DNA from: Notospermus geniculatus
Taxonomy: Eukaryota; Nemertea; Pilidiophora; Heteronemertea; Lineidae
Reading direction: 5' to 3'
Length of the DNA: 64,000 bases
Assembly (NCBI GenBank): GCA_002633025.1
Contig: NMRB01000414.1
Coordinates: 317,830 to 381,829 of the forward strand
In this document: positions 10,890 through 20,375 of the stretch, piece after piece
Numbering within the stretch: position 1 is the stretch's first letter
Layout: each line of letters starts with the position of its first letter
Notes under the pieces: generated by a model
The model's input: the letters and a program-made list of their open reading frames with translations, nothing else
Database searches by the model: none
Told to the model about the DNA's origin: nothing
Position numbers and translations under genes: made by a program

Positions 10890-11115
10890 ACAATAGGGAG
10901 TTTTCGCAAATCTGACGAAAAACGAAGTACGAAATACGAAATTCGACGTCATCTCTATGACGTAGTGTATTTCAGGAAATGGCTAGTACCACAAATATCG
11001 CCTGCTGCAAGAGCGTCTTTTAGCGTATGACGTTAGAACGACAGAGGTACGGTGTGTATTAAACTTTGAAATTTATCTTTCGTTTCCACTTCGTTCATAC
11101 GAATTGGAAATTTAG
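10890..11115 (+). mobile_element. truncated copy of the AGAGAGGTTTCGCA element family
   Basis: Matches the left two thirds of the intact element at 21698-22098 ('aaatctgacgaaaaacgaag', 'cgcctgctgcaagagcgtct', 'tttcgtttccacttcgt'). The right terminus is missing. Confidence 0.75.
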
Positions 11116-11309
11116 TCTTTTTTGTTTTTTTCACAGTATATTGGCATGGAGAATGAGTCAACAACCAAAAGCCTTGAAATCGCGTCCTCTTATCCCAGGT
11201 GCGATATGAACTGAACAACACGTGATGTCAATGGTCAAAATATATGTAAGAGGGCAATTTGAACGTTTTGTTCGAAAAAAAATAGAAAAAAAGTTTTTTT
11301 GGTGGATTT

Positions 11310-11402
11310 TGTTTCATTCAGCCACCTGAAGACGACCAGGGAACACTGGTAGAAACGTTGTGGATATGTAATAGATGCAATAAAGAAGGAGTACCAAAAA
11401 AC
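11310..11402 (+). mobile_element. LINE-type 3' tail
   Basis: 'cacctgaagacgaccaggg' followed by a short stem-loop, GTAGAAACGTTG and an AATAAA-type signal near an A-rich end. This has the layout of 3' ends of CR1/L2-class non-LTR retrotransposons in invertebrates. Only the tail is present, as expected for 5'-truncated insertions. Confidence 0.5.
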
Positions 11403-11541
11403 TATGTGTAGTGTATTATCAAGCCCTTCTTAAGAATGCGATACAAAGAATTTACATGTATCAAGTCAAACAGATCCAGTATAAAGTTTCTAGTGTAAAA
11501 TTCTATTTTTATAAAGTTATCTACATACAGTATAAAGTTAT

Positions 11542-12748
11542 GGCCGGGTTTATTTGGCAAGCATGCTTGCCAAGCAGTTCCCTTTTTCGTCCTTATTTAG
11601 CAAGCGTGCTTGCCATCTAATGCTAAAAAATGTCCCTATTTGGCAAGCATGTCACGCCCCCTTATGAATATTAATCAGGATATGTGCTTGCCATATTATT
11701 CAGCACGTTTGGCTATTGGGCAAGCAAACATGCCAATTGTTTGTTATAACCTTGGAGGAAGTTTTAACCTATGCAGGTGGTAAGCAAGGGCCAAGGGAGA
11801 TCGGGGGGGGGGGCAGAGTTGCACAGAGTGAAAAACCTCATGTCCATGTTGTACTTTTTGGACGGAAAATTTGAGAGGCACGGCGCTGATTTTAGGCACG
11901 GGCGGGAGCGATAGTATTTTTTTTATCTTGAACTTACTTAACGGAACCCAAACAACAATATTTATGTCAATGGCACCCTCACCTACGGCGTAGTTACGTA
12001 GCATTGACTACTGTGGCCAATGAGGCCACCATCCGGCAGTCGTTTTTTGGCACGTTCCACTGTTCGGATCTATTAACACAAAATGTTTCTTCTTGATATG
12101 CCTACTTTTCTGAGAAAAGGACAAAACAAGAAAAAAGAAAAAAAATGAAAAAAATCACGAGTGTGATCACGCAAGTTTCGAACCCGCCACATTCGAGTTG
12201 CTGGCCCATCACTCTGTGCACTGCGCTAGTCAACTGGTTGCAGGTATGCGGTGGGAATTTATTACCTGGTTCAGGACAATGCGGGTAACTCGTCGTTTTG
12301 CCAAACTTGGCGTACTGTTTGGCAAACCAGGGTCGATAAATAACCACTTTCATCTGAAAATCGCTTGTAGGTGGCTCCTTTCGCAAGGCCCCCTCCACTA
12401 AACGATATTTTCTGCCCTGCCAGCTGCTCTGCAGGAACGCTGCATAATTAATGAGCTAGACGTGCATCGAAGACTGTACGCTTACTGCATACACAGCTGA
12501 TAACTTTGCAAATAAACAGTTCGATGCCTTAAAATGTCTTAAAATCTTCGTTGGAGGCATAGCCTACTCACAATCGCAACTTTTCGATGCCTTTTGGCAA
12601 GGGCTGCGACGGCGAGTCGGAGGACGCCATCTTCGTCTTCTGTTTGCATAATTAATGAGGTCTAATTAATATTCATTATTGTCTGCTTGCCATCTAAGAC
12701 CAAATTTCTGTAATTCGGCAAGCATTTGCTTGCCAAATAACCACTTCC
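11542..12748. mobile_element. 1.2-kb non-autonomous element with perfect 9-bp target duplication
   Basis: The 9-bp word TAAAGTTAT occurs directly outside both ends (11533-11541 and 12749-12757). The termini are inverted repeats sharing TTATTTGGCAAGCA, and subterminal GGCAAGCATGCTTGCC-type palindromes recur at both ends. No transposase frame is visible. The interior includes a tRNA-derived SINE-like segment (12165-12245). The 9-bp duplication again points to Mutator-like transposition. Confidence 0.8.
12165..12245 (-). mobile_element. tRNA-derived SINE-like segment
   Basis: On the minus strand, TAGCGCAGTGC (one mismatch to the pol III A box) is followed about 35 bp later by GGTTCGAAACT (B-box-like), with an AT-rich tail beyond. 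The segment does not fold as a full tRNA with matched acceptor arms, so a SINE head or tRNA pseudogene is more likely than a functional tRNA. Confidence 0.5.
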
Positions 12749-12764
12749 TAAAGTTATATTCGCA

Positions 12765-12925
12765 ACATGTTTTCACAGACCGTGACTAGTATAGACAAAC
12801 CATTTGGCAATCCCAGTGCCATCATCTACGTGTATCACACGGCCAAAAGTGAAATTGCATATCGTATGTTGCATTTGCAATTACCCAAATAATATATGAC
12901 AGCAAAAAGGAATCAACCATAAAGG
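12765..12925. repeat. distal 3' flank of the inverted TLR duplication, right arm
   Basis: Inverted match to about 5420-5570, including 'cgcaacatgttttcacagac' and 'caattacccaaata'. Separated from the rest of the arm (13540-13745) by sequence including a MITE. Confidence 0.7.
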
Positions 12926-13012
12926 TTTAATTGCGAACGATGAACTGAGGGATACACTTCATGTGTTGCCACCAGATGTCTCTCACTGCCTGAATTTTGG
13001 CTTTACGTAATA

Positions 13013-13161
13013 GAGGCTATGCACTGACGTCATAAAATGACGTCATCAATGGGTATGACGCGACGCTGGATGGAACTGCGCAGGCAAAAACCGTCAAAAG
13101 CGCTGCGCAGTTCCATCCAACATGGCGTCACGCTGGCTGATGACGTCACGTGCATAGCCTC
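13013..13161. mobile_element. 149-bp palindromic MITE with CRE-like motifs, TA-flanked
   Basis: Ends GAGGCTATGCA and complement with TA outside each end. A second nested inverted repeat (GCTGGATGGAACTGCGCA and complement) fills the middle. It contains three TGACGTCA words, the consensus cAMP-response element. Whether these bind anything is unknown. Confidence 0.8.
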
Positions 13162-13349
13162 TATAGGCAGGCGCTTCAACTTTTTTTGTGGTGAAGGGGT
13201 ACATGGACCTGTCAACTTGATGCTTTGAATTCCATTTCTGAGGATAACAGAGCAATTTTCAGCACAATTGTGTTCCACGTGCAAATGTACGTTAGCCTAT
13301 TCAAATGTACACAGATGACCCTGCGCTCTCATCGGTCGTGGGGTTCTCA

Positions 13350-13530
13350 TTAATTCAGTCCTTTTGTATCATAATATCAACTCGTCGGAATTCCACAAAA
13401 TTTGCGGTAAACGTGCAGAGGGTCTCTCCTATCATATGGAAGAGTCAGAATACAAATCTGTTGAGGTTTAAAGGGATACAGTCCACATTCATAAAATGCT
13501 AAATTTCTTAACCTTTATGGTCGATTATTT
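13350..13530. repeat. direct copy of 4960-5130
   Basis: Blocks 'gtccttttgtatcata' and 'aaagggatacagtccacatt' match about 4970-5110 on the same strand, although the surrounding TLR arms are inverted relative to each other. The two loci therefore share sequence in both orientations. Confidence 0.6.
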
Positions 13531-13539
13531 AATGATGAC

Positions 13540-13745
13540 AGACAGTTACTAAAATGAATACATTTTTTTTCTCGTACATTTCTTTCGTATACTGTTACTG
13601 ACGCGGTTGTCATACTGTTTAAAAAACCAATACCCGGACGGATATAACCCAAGGCCGGCTGCAATCATGATGTCGGTCACAACGCTCGCAGCGACGCCGT
13701 GTGTGCTAGTACGGCGCCCTTCTCATTGGTTGTAGGTACGTTCCA
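13540..13745. repeat. proximal 3' flank of the inverted TLR duplication, right arm
   Basis: Inverted match to about 5275-5420. It adjoins the stop codon of the right TLR. The left TLR has about 1.46 kb of repeat between its stop and the matching sequence. Confidence 0.7.
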
Positions 13746-13747
13746 CA

Positions 13748-15661
13748 TCATTTCAACATCCCCTTTAGAGCCAGACGTATCTGTTTCCAGAATCGATGCC
13801 TCTTTCTTTGAGCTCCGTTCCCATCTTGAGGCCACTCAAAGCTAGGACATTTCAACCTCCTTATCTCCTTGGGCAATTCACTTATCTTCTTCCCGTGCAG
13901 CACCAAGACACACTTCATGATGTTCTCCACGCCACTCTTCTCGGCGATGTCCGGCCAGTGCTTCTTCAAAAACTCCTCAGTCACAATGACCAGAAAGTAG
14001 CTGACTTGAAAGCTGAAGTCCTTGATTTGTTTCCAAAGCGGTGTGACTTCTGGACCTGCCGACCACTGCAATGTGATTCTCATCGGATGATTGAATAGTT
14101 GGTCTTCGATATATTTATTCACCCAGTCCAGGACTTGCTCCTCGTACATATCGTAGAGGATATAGGCGCCGGTTTTCCCTTGCGGAAGCGAATTCCTGCA
14201 CATCGCGTTGTTTAGAAGAGGGGCTGACTCACTGCTCGTTGTTTGCAGGACTCGCTCTTCGTCGGAAACCTTCGACGCCTCCCGCCTTTCCAAAAGACAA
14301 TGTTTAATGTTCACAAGATTACAATAAACGAGCAGCGCAGCGAGTGCCACAAGAAGACCGAAGGCGATGACAAACACTAACCCAACCAGTGGAACATACG
14401 GGCTACATGTCCACCAGTATGGATCATAGTCCATCACTTTCGAATCAAACCTGCCAACAGGGCCTCCACACTTGAGCACCTCACGGTCAAACACCACGGA
14501 ACCCTTGCGAGTTCTCAGCCAACGTGAGAAACCTCCAAGAGAGCAACTGCAGTCAAAGGGGTTATTTTCCAAATGATAGGTTGTCGAACCGTCGAAGGCG
14601 TTTTCGTCAGCATACAAAATTTTGTTGTTGGTGAGGTAAACGTTAGATAAGCTGAGAAGTTTCGGGAGTGAAGATTCCTGAATGAAACCGATATCGTTGT
14701 TGTCGAGAATCAATAATTTCAGACTCTTAAGATTCCTCAACATAGCGAAGTGCTGATTACTAAAACCGGTTCCAGAAAGATCGAGATGAGTAAGGGAATT
14801 GGCTTGGTCCTTCAGAAATACGTCTGGATCATCTCCTGACATACATGAATATAAAAAGATATTCCCGCTGAGAGCCAGCGTCCTTAGTCGAGTCAAATAT
14901 TCTAACATTCTCACCGAAACCTCGAAACGGAACGCCCTCACGTTATATCCCAGGAACAGTTCTTCTAATTTTCGATTACCATGAAATGCATCCTCATCGA
15001 TGTAAGAAATTATATTTGAGGTCAGATCAAGGATTTGAAGTTTTTTGAGGGGGTGTAGTGATCCATTGGTCATCCGTTCAATCAGATTGTCTTCCAGTGA
15101 AAGCTCCTTAAGGTTGACGAGCCCAGCGAATGTTTTTGGGCCTATCGATGTGATTCGGTTGTGCCCTAAATAAAGCCTTGTGATCTGCCTCAATCCGGCG
15201 AATGTGTCATTCTCGATGTAGGCTACCATGTTCATCTGTATATAGAGCTGTTCGAGCATGGACAGCCCGGTAAAAGACTTCGACGTGAGTCGGGAAATTT
15301 CATTAGAATTCAATTCAAGAACACGTAGGTTAACCAGCTTCTTCAATGAATCGTCCGCAAGGTCATAAACGCTACAATCATAGATTTTGACTATTCTCAA
15401 TTTCGAACTGTTGAAAGTGGACGATGTCAGTTTGACTGCTTGTTTTGGCGAGCATTTTTGGATGACGATTTCGACAAGTGCGTCGCCCAGTACAGCACAG
15501 GCGGAGATGACGTCGTTGAAAGCTGCGTTAAAACACACAATCCTCTTCCCGCCTGGTACGTTCATTGGTGTACAACCACGGGGGATAAGTGGCCGCGCTG
15601 TCGTATCAGACAGTCCAGTATTATACGGAATGAGGGACAGCAACAGGCAGAGCGGCGTCAT
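13748..15661 (-). CDS. Toll-like receptor, right copy
   Basis: A complete intronless frame of 637 codons from ATG at 15661. The start begins MTPLCLLLSL, a plausible signal peptide with a hydrophobic core at about 4-12. Then come a cysteine-containing N-terminal region to about 80, eleven or so LRRs to about 360, a single LRRCT (CxC...C...C, about 364-420), a membrane helix at about 424-446, and a TIR-like domain at about 498-635. This single-cap layout is that of vertebrate-type TLRs. The TIR keeps box 3 (FWKQIRLAL) but shows WSAGPEVTP where box 2 (RDxxPG) is expected. Signalling partners may therefore differ from MyD88-type TLRs, or the tail may be signalling-poor. In the last ~215 residues only 15 positions differ from the left copy, against about a quarter of ectodomain positions. 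Tail-to-tail with the left copy. This is the copy most likely to be expressed. Confidence 0.95.
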   Translation of the reverse strand: MTPLCLLLSLIPYNTGLSDTTARPLIPRGCTPMNVPGGKRIVCFNAAFNDVISACAVLGDALVEIVIQKCSPKQAVKLTSSTFNSSKLRIVKIYDCSVYDLADDSLKKLVNLRVLELNSNEISRLTSKSFTGLSMLEQLYIQMNMVAYIENDTFAGLRQITRLYLGHNRITSIGPKTFAGLVNLKELSLEDNLIERMTNGSLHPLKKLQILDLTSNIISYIDEDAFHGNRKLEELFLGYNVRAFRFEVSVRMLEYLTRLRTLALSGNIFLYSCMSGDDPDVFLKDQANSLTHLDLSGTGFSNQHFAMLRNLKSLKLLILDNNDIGFIQESSLPKLLSLSNVYLTNNKILYADENAFDGSTTYHLENNPFDCSCSLGGFSRWLRTRKGSVVFDREVLKCGGPVGRFDSKVMDYDPYWWTCSPYVPLVGLVFVIAFGLLVALAALLVYCNLVNIKHCLLERREASKVSDEERVLQTTSSESAPLLNNAMCRNSLPQGKTGAYILYDMYEEQVLDWVNKYIEDQLFNHPMRITLQWSAGPEVTPLWKQIKDFSFQVSYFLVIVTEEFLKKHWPDIAEKSGVENIMKCVLVLHGKKISELPKEIRRLKCPSFEWPQDGNGAQRKRHRFWKQIRLALKGMLK

Positions 15662-17150
15662 CCAAGTGACAGTTCCTTTACCTCGAACCTAGAATCAAGA
15701 TTATGTGCAGAGGTTAGGTTATGTTACACGTTGTAGAATCATTCCCCCATAGCCTATGGCAAGAGCTGAGTTTTGGTGACCGACTTCGTGACCATCCAAC
15801 TATAGATATAGGGCGTAGCACTACCCTTACGAAAAATTCCCATGTGTTATTTTTTTCACATGTGGGAATTATTTCACATATGTGAAAATAAGGCCATGTG
15901 TGAAATTTGCCGTGTGAAAAATTCCCATGTGGGATTTTTGTTGAAATCCCACATGTGAATCCTACATGTAAATCCTATATTGGTCATAATCTTAGTTCAC
16001 AGTTTTTTGCTATTTCCTTCATCACCTGACTTGTGTCAGATGTAGAAGGAGAAGGCCACCATCAGGTGCAGCCGTTCATTATAAACAGCTATTTCAAATG
16101 GTAGTTAGGTAATTTTCTTATGCATTTGTTTTCATAAAAAATGGCATTGTTTATTAAATATTTGCAAATTATAACATAATTGCCATCCACCCAGTTGTTC
16201 GCCGGTAAAAGCTTCATGTTTGACCTTGTAAATAAAACAAACTCGTCTACCTGCTTACCTGTCTATCTGTAGATTAACCAACACACTTATAAGGAAAGTT
16301 TGTCATATATTGCTTGTTATTTTCATTTTCAAAAGTAACTCCATAATCACATGTGTGATTTTCTTGAGAAAACAGAAGTATTATGTGTGAAAAAAATCAC
16401 ACATGGTAATTTTAAAATTCCCATGTGTGAAAATGTAATTTTAAAATTCCCATGTGTGAAAATAAAAATAACACATGTAAAAAAATCACATGTGGTAATT
16501 TCGTAAGTAAAAAAGAAATTCCCACATGTGAAAAAAAATTCCCACGTGTGAAATAATCCCATGGAAATTTCACATGTGGTAAATGAAAATTAACATATGG
16601 GAATCTGAAAATCACATGTGGGAAAATAAAATTCACATAATGCAAATGTTTTTACATATGTGAAGAGCCGTTTCACATATGGGAATAGTCATTTCACATA
16701 TGTGAAAACAAAATCACACATGGGACTTTTTCGTAAGGGTATAGATCTAGTCACCGTTCCTTTTACCTCGAACGTAAAATCACACTTATGTGCAGAGGTT
16801 AGCTTCCGTTATGCATTGTAGATTCTTCCGTATAGGCCAATATAGAAAGAGCATGGTTTTCCCAGTGTACGTTTTGGTGACTGACACTCGGCGCCACCCA
16901 ACATTTGTGTTTCTTTGCAACCAAAGGAAGAGTCAACGGATAAAACCTACCATTTTACTTCACGTGAACCTCACTTTCCAAAATCTTCCTTTATTGGCAC
17001 GAAAATACCATTTGATTAGCACAGATGCCAAAAATCTTAACACACGGAAAACTCTCCCAAACAAACTCCTCGGGGAATTTCTGGGTACTGGTGGCTGTCT
17101 GAGAGTTCCAATCAGTGTCCTCCACTCCCCGGCACAATCGACAAACCATT
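15662..17150. repeat. 5' flank of the inverted TLR duplication, right arm
   Basis: Inverted counterpart of 1196-1881, enlarged by the TA-flanked element at 15824-16739. The left arm shows the uninterrupted site around 1735-1745, so the insertion came after the duplication. The 176-codon and 142-codon frames on opposite strands at 16790-17388 lie in this flank, are not conserved in the left arm and are not called as genes. Confidence 0.75.
15824..16739. mobile_element. 916-bp CACATGTG-rich MITE, TA-flanked
   Basis: Ends CCCTTACGAAAAA and complement with TA outside both (15822-15823, 16740-16741). The first ~140 bp and last ~400 bp are packed with CACATGTG (seven exact copies), CACATATGTG and CCCATGTGTGAAA words, themselves palindromic. 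A ~380-bp middle lacks them. No coding frame. Inserted after the TLR duplication. Confidence 0.9.
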
Positions 17151-17192
17151 CTGTTAACATTATCATTAATTTGAAATACATGTACATTGTAC

Positions 17193-17282
17193 AGATACGC
17201 ATATCAACACGACTGTTTGAACAAATACGCATATCAACACGACTGTTTGAACAAATATGCATATCAACACGACTGTTTGAAC
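17193..17282. repeat. 30-bp tandem repeat, three copies
   Basis: Three nearly identical 30-bp units containing 'atatcaacacgactgtttga'. Located at the outer edge of the TLR duplication; the left arm lacks it. Confidence 0.95.
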
Positions 17283-17328
17283 CTACTTCTTCGTGTGCAC
17301 GTCTTTCTCGTGAAGCGTGATGACCATA

Positions 17329-17529
17329 TGTGACCCGGCACGACAAAATGAGTCGGAATGCGCACATAAGAAGACCCAACATGTCCAAGGTGACACCAAC
17401 GGTTCGCTGATTTCAGGATTGTCTGCCCATTGTGAAATTTGACTTGGTCTTTTTCTGTGGTTGCTGTCTGGTTCCACCTTCGGTCTTCTTCTGTGCGACT
17501 TCCGACTCATTTTGCTGTGCCGGGTCACA
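17329..17529. mobile_element. 201-bp MITE
   Basis: Terminal inverted repeats of about 30 bp beginning TGTGACCCGGCA and including AAAATGAGTCGGAA. No clear target duplication and no coding frame. Confidence 0.8.
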
Positions 17530-17937
17530 TTTGCTAGTTTGCGACACTGTCCACCTCCGCCATCGATTCATTAGGCCTATACCTTTTAGAAGTAACCAGT
17601 TGATTTTCACTACGTACGTTTGGCGGTCAACGAGTCATCGTGCCATCGAGTCATCGAGTGAACATGGTGATGTACAACAATTCCGTCCAGACAGGATACG
17701 CGGGAGGCGTGGTTCCTCCTTTTTTTAGCATAACATCAACGTTTTTTTGTACAATGGTATGTGACAAAGGCAAAAACGCAGATTGAAATACATGTATTAT
17801 AACGCTTAATTTGTTTTGATATAAAAAAATATTTTAAAATTTTCTAGGCGAGCTGCGAGGCCCTTCGCCGGTGCGGAATTTTTGGCGGTGGCCCGTAACG
17901 ATCACCTTTGACGGTCCTGACCATAGTCTGGCCAAAT
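17530..17937. other. no gene recognised
   Basis: Nothing supportable beyond a short direct repeat of 'gagtcatcg' near 17630-17660. Confidence 0.4.
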
Positions 17938-19622
17938 ATACAGGATGTGCGCCTGATACGCGTGGGATATACAAGCTGCGTTTACCAGACATCTGGAATG
18001 CGGTATGGGGCCGCGGATTCGCCGGCGGAAGCGATACAGTAGTTCCCCGTATACCCCGCCGCGACCCAAAACCCGATCAGAAAATTTTCTAAGTCCAACG
18101 ACGATGTCAATTCATACCCAATAATAGGGATAAGAGGCATGGCGTTAACCTTCACTGATCAGCGGTCGAAAACGCGTTTTGAGGTTTCCCGCAAGCTCGA
18201 TTATGCATTCTCCTTTCAGACGACCACGTCTGAAGACGTAACCTTATTATTTTTGGCGACTCCTCGTAATGATGATGTAACAGTCTGCTTTTTAGCTCAG
18301 CTGACCAAAGGTCAGCGGAGCTATTCATATGTATACTGAGTGGCGTCCGTCTGTCTGGCGTCCGTGAAACTGGCACGTTTCGCAACCGCAAGGCCCAGGG
18401 TCATGAAAGCCGGTGGAGTGATAGGCCCTCGGAAGAACTCGAAACAGGACCAAAAATTTTTGCGATCTGACGTACATTCTGCTCTCCAGGGGGCATTTTC
18501 CGTAAAATGGAAAACCCCAGTAACTCAGTCCACAGGCAATATATCAAACTGAAATTGATAGGGTATGAAGCTTGATTTTTGGTACTAGTCTGTCACGGTC
18601 CTGCGTTTTTTGCTGCTTCGCGTACGTGCTGCTTCGCTTAAGCGCGCGGACGCACGCGCTAGTCTGTCACCGCCTTTAAGCCGGTGACAGACTAGCGCGA
18701 CGCGGCGCGGAGCTAAGCGTTTTCTTTTGTGTTTTCAGGCACCACTGAGCACCATGTGCAGTGGAGCGCAAAAACACAAAAGAAAACGCGTCGCTCCGCG
18801 TCGCGTACGCACTAGTCTGTCACCGCCTTTAAACGCCCTTTGTGAAATCGGTCATTTGAGTCCAGTAAAAATTCCCTTCAGACAGCAACTCAGACATGCC
18901 AATGCATGGACAATTTGGTCATGCTCATGCACAAAATCGTTCAGTTTGGAGAACCAACAAGATGATGTAACAATGTAAAGGCCCAGCCATAATCGACCGC
19001 AATCCGCCCGCTCTGGGAGTAACGCATGAAACTGATCGCAGGTTTCCAAGGCGAGAATGTGGACACACATTGAAACTGATCATCGTCGTCGTAAAATCCG
19101 GACAGAGTATGAACCAACCCTAAGCGTGCCCCTCGGTTTACCACAAGTAATACATCGGTGCGTCCACTAGGCCTGGTGATCATGGCTATTGTTCGGGTAT
19201 GAATTGACATCGTCGTTGGACTTAGAAAATTTTCTGATCGGGTTTTGGTCACGGCGGGGTATACGGGGAACTACTGTATGTTGTATGCGAAATGTATTGC
19301 ATTTTCCGCTTCTGCGTTCCGCAATCCGCATTCCGTGTGTCAGCTAAGGCTGCTTTTCCACGAGGCGTTTGCGGGCGAGGAATAAGAGGCGGGCGCGGGT
19401 GGAAAAAATCGATCCAACGTATTTCCCTTTAGCTGTTTCACTCACACCCGCTCCCGCCATAGCCTGGTTCCCTGGCCACCGTCGACTCGACGCTATGCAT
19501 TTCGCATACAACATATCGCTTCCGCCGGCGATTCCGCGGCCCTATAGGCCTACCGCATTCCGAATGTCTGGTAACGCAGCTTGTATCCCACGCGTATCAT
19601 CAGGCGCACATCCTGCACATCC
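17938..19622. repeat. large interrupted inverted repeat
   Basis: The left arm 17938-18122 is complementary to the right arm, which is split into 19200-19276 and 19507-19622. The split falls at 'actactgtat / cgcttccgccgg'. The split itself is bounded by an inverted ATGTTGTATGCGAAATG pair at 19273-19292 and 19497-19515. This is a nest of at least two inverted-repeat elements whose exact order of insertion cannot be settled by eye. The 18.1-18.6 kb part contains no convincing gene. Confidence 0.7.
18580..18828. mobile_element. GGTGACAGACTAG MITE, TTAA-flanked, with an extra half copy
   Basis: The core at 18680-18828 has ends GCCGGTGACAG and AGGCGGTGACAG (complement), with TTAA on both outer sides (18676-18679, 18829-18832). 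A nested inverted GCGTTTTCTTTTGTGTTTT pair fills the middle. The preceding ~90 bp carry two more CTAGTCTGTCAC ends, as if a second copy was partly deleted. The TTAA flank is piggyBac-like. Confidence 0.7.
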
Positions 19623-20010
19623 TCGACTCGAGATGGCGCTGCGTAGACGGTGGATTCCGGGGAAAGGGTATGGCCTCGGGATTCAGAGCGTCAATTAATC
19701 TGACAATGAAAAGGGCGAATTTAGGAATAATGATAGAGAAAAATATGGATTTAGATATTTCATACTTGTTACATACAGCACTGGTAAAAAGAACGAACAT
19801 TATGAGTTTGAAGTATTTTTTACTTCGGCGAATCGATTACACATAATCAGTTGGCTGGCTTAGTCTCCTGCCAATGACGTCACTTCTCAACCATGTTCAA
19901 CGGCTACTGCCTGGCCTCCGTCTACGCAGCGCCATCTCGACGGTTGCCAGGGAACCAGGCTACTCCCGCCACCGAAACCGCGTCCGCAAACGTCTCGTGG
20001 AAAAGCAACC
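19348..20010. mobile_element. 663-bp MITE with TAA target duplication (Harbinger-like)
   Basis: Ends GGCTGCTTTTCCACGAGGCG and the complement of GGTTGCTTTTCCACGAGACG, flanked by TAA at 19345-19347 and 20011-20013. Three-base TWA duplications are characteristic of PIF/Harbinger elements. It overlaps rather than nests with the right arm of the larger inverted repeat to its left. No transposase inside. Confidence 0.75.
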
Positions 20011-20013
20011 TAA

Positions 20014-20375
20014 ACGTAGCTTTATGCGTCTGTCTTTGTGATGTTGTCGTTATGCATTGTTAGTTACAGAGATCATCACACATCGGTGTCTGTAACGAGG
20101 CTGAAGTGTTAAATATGGGATAGGCGTTGGCAATATTTTATGGAAAAGTTAGTTGCAGAGTAACTATAGTAGGGGGAGGGGACGTGTTGGGTGGTTGTTG
20201 TCATGGTTGTCTTGGACTTGTTGGCCATTGTGTGATTATCATTATGTTGGTGGTGGGGTGTGTCGAATGTCTACGACGTTGATTGACGTCAGCGAAAGCC
20301 GTTTGATTTTTAGTGATTGACGGCTGTCAGTTGCTGCAATTTCTTGTTGGTAGCTGGTGTGATAGTGTCATTATT
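20014..20375. other. no gene recognised
   Basis: GT-rich unique sequence with no gene or repeat identified. Confidence 0.4.

Noticed and set aside
16790-17388. Overlapping frames of 176 (plus) and 142 (minus) codons
   Set aside because: They overlap on opposite strands, include the 30-bp tandem repeat, and are not conserved as frames in the matching left flank of the TLR duplication.
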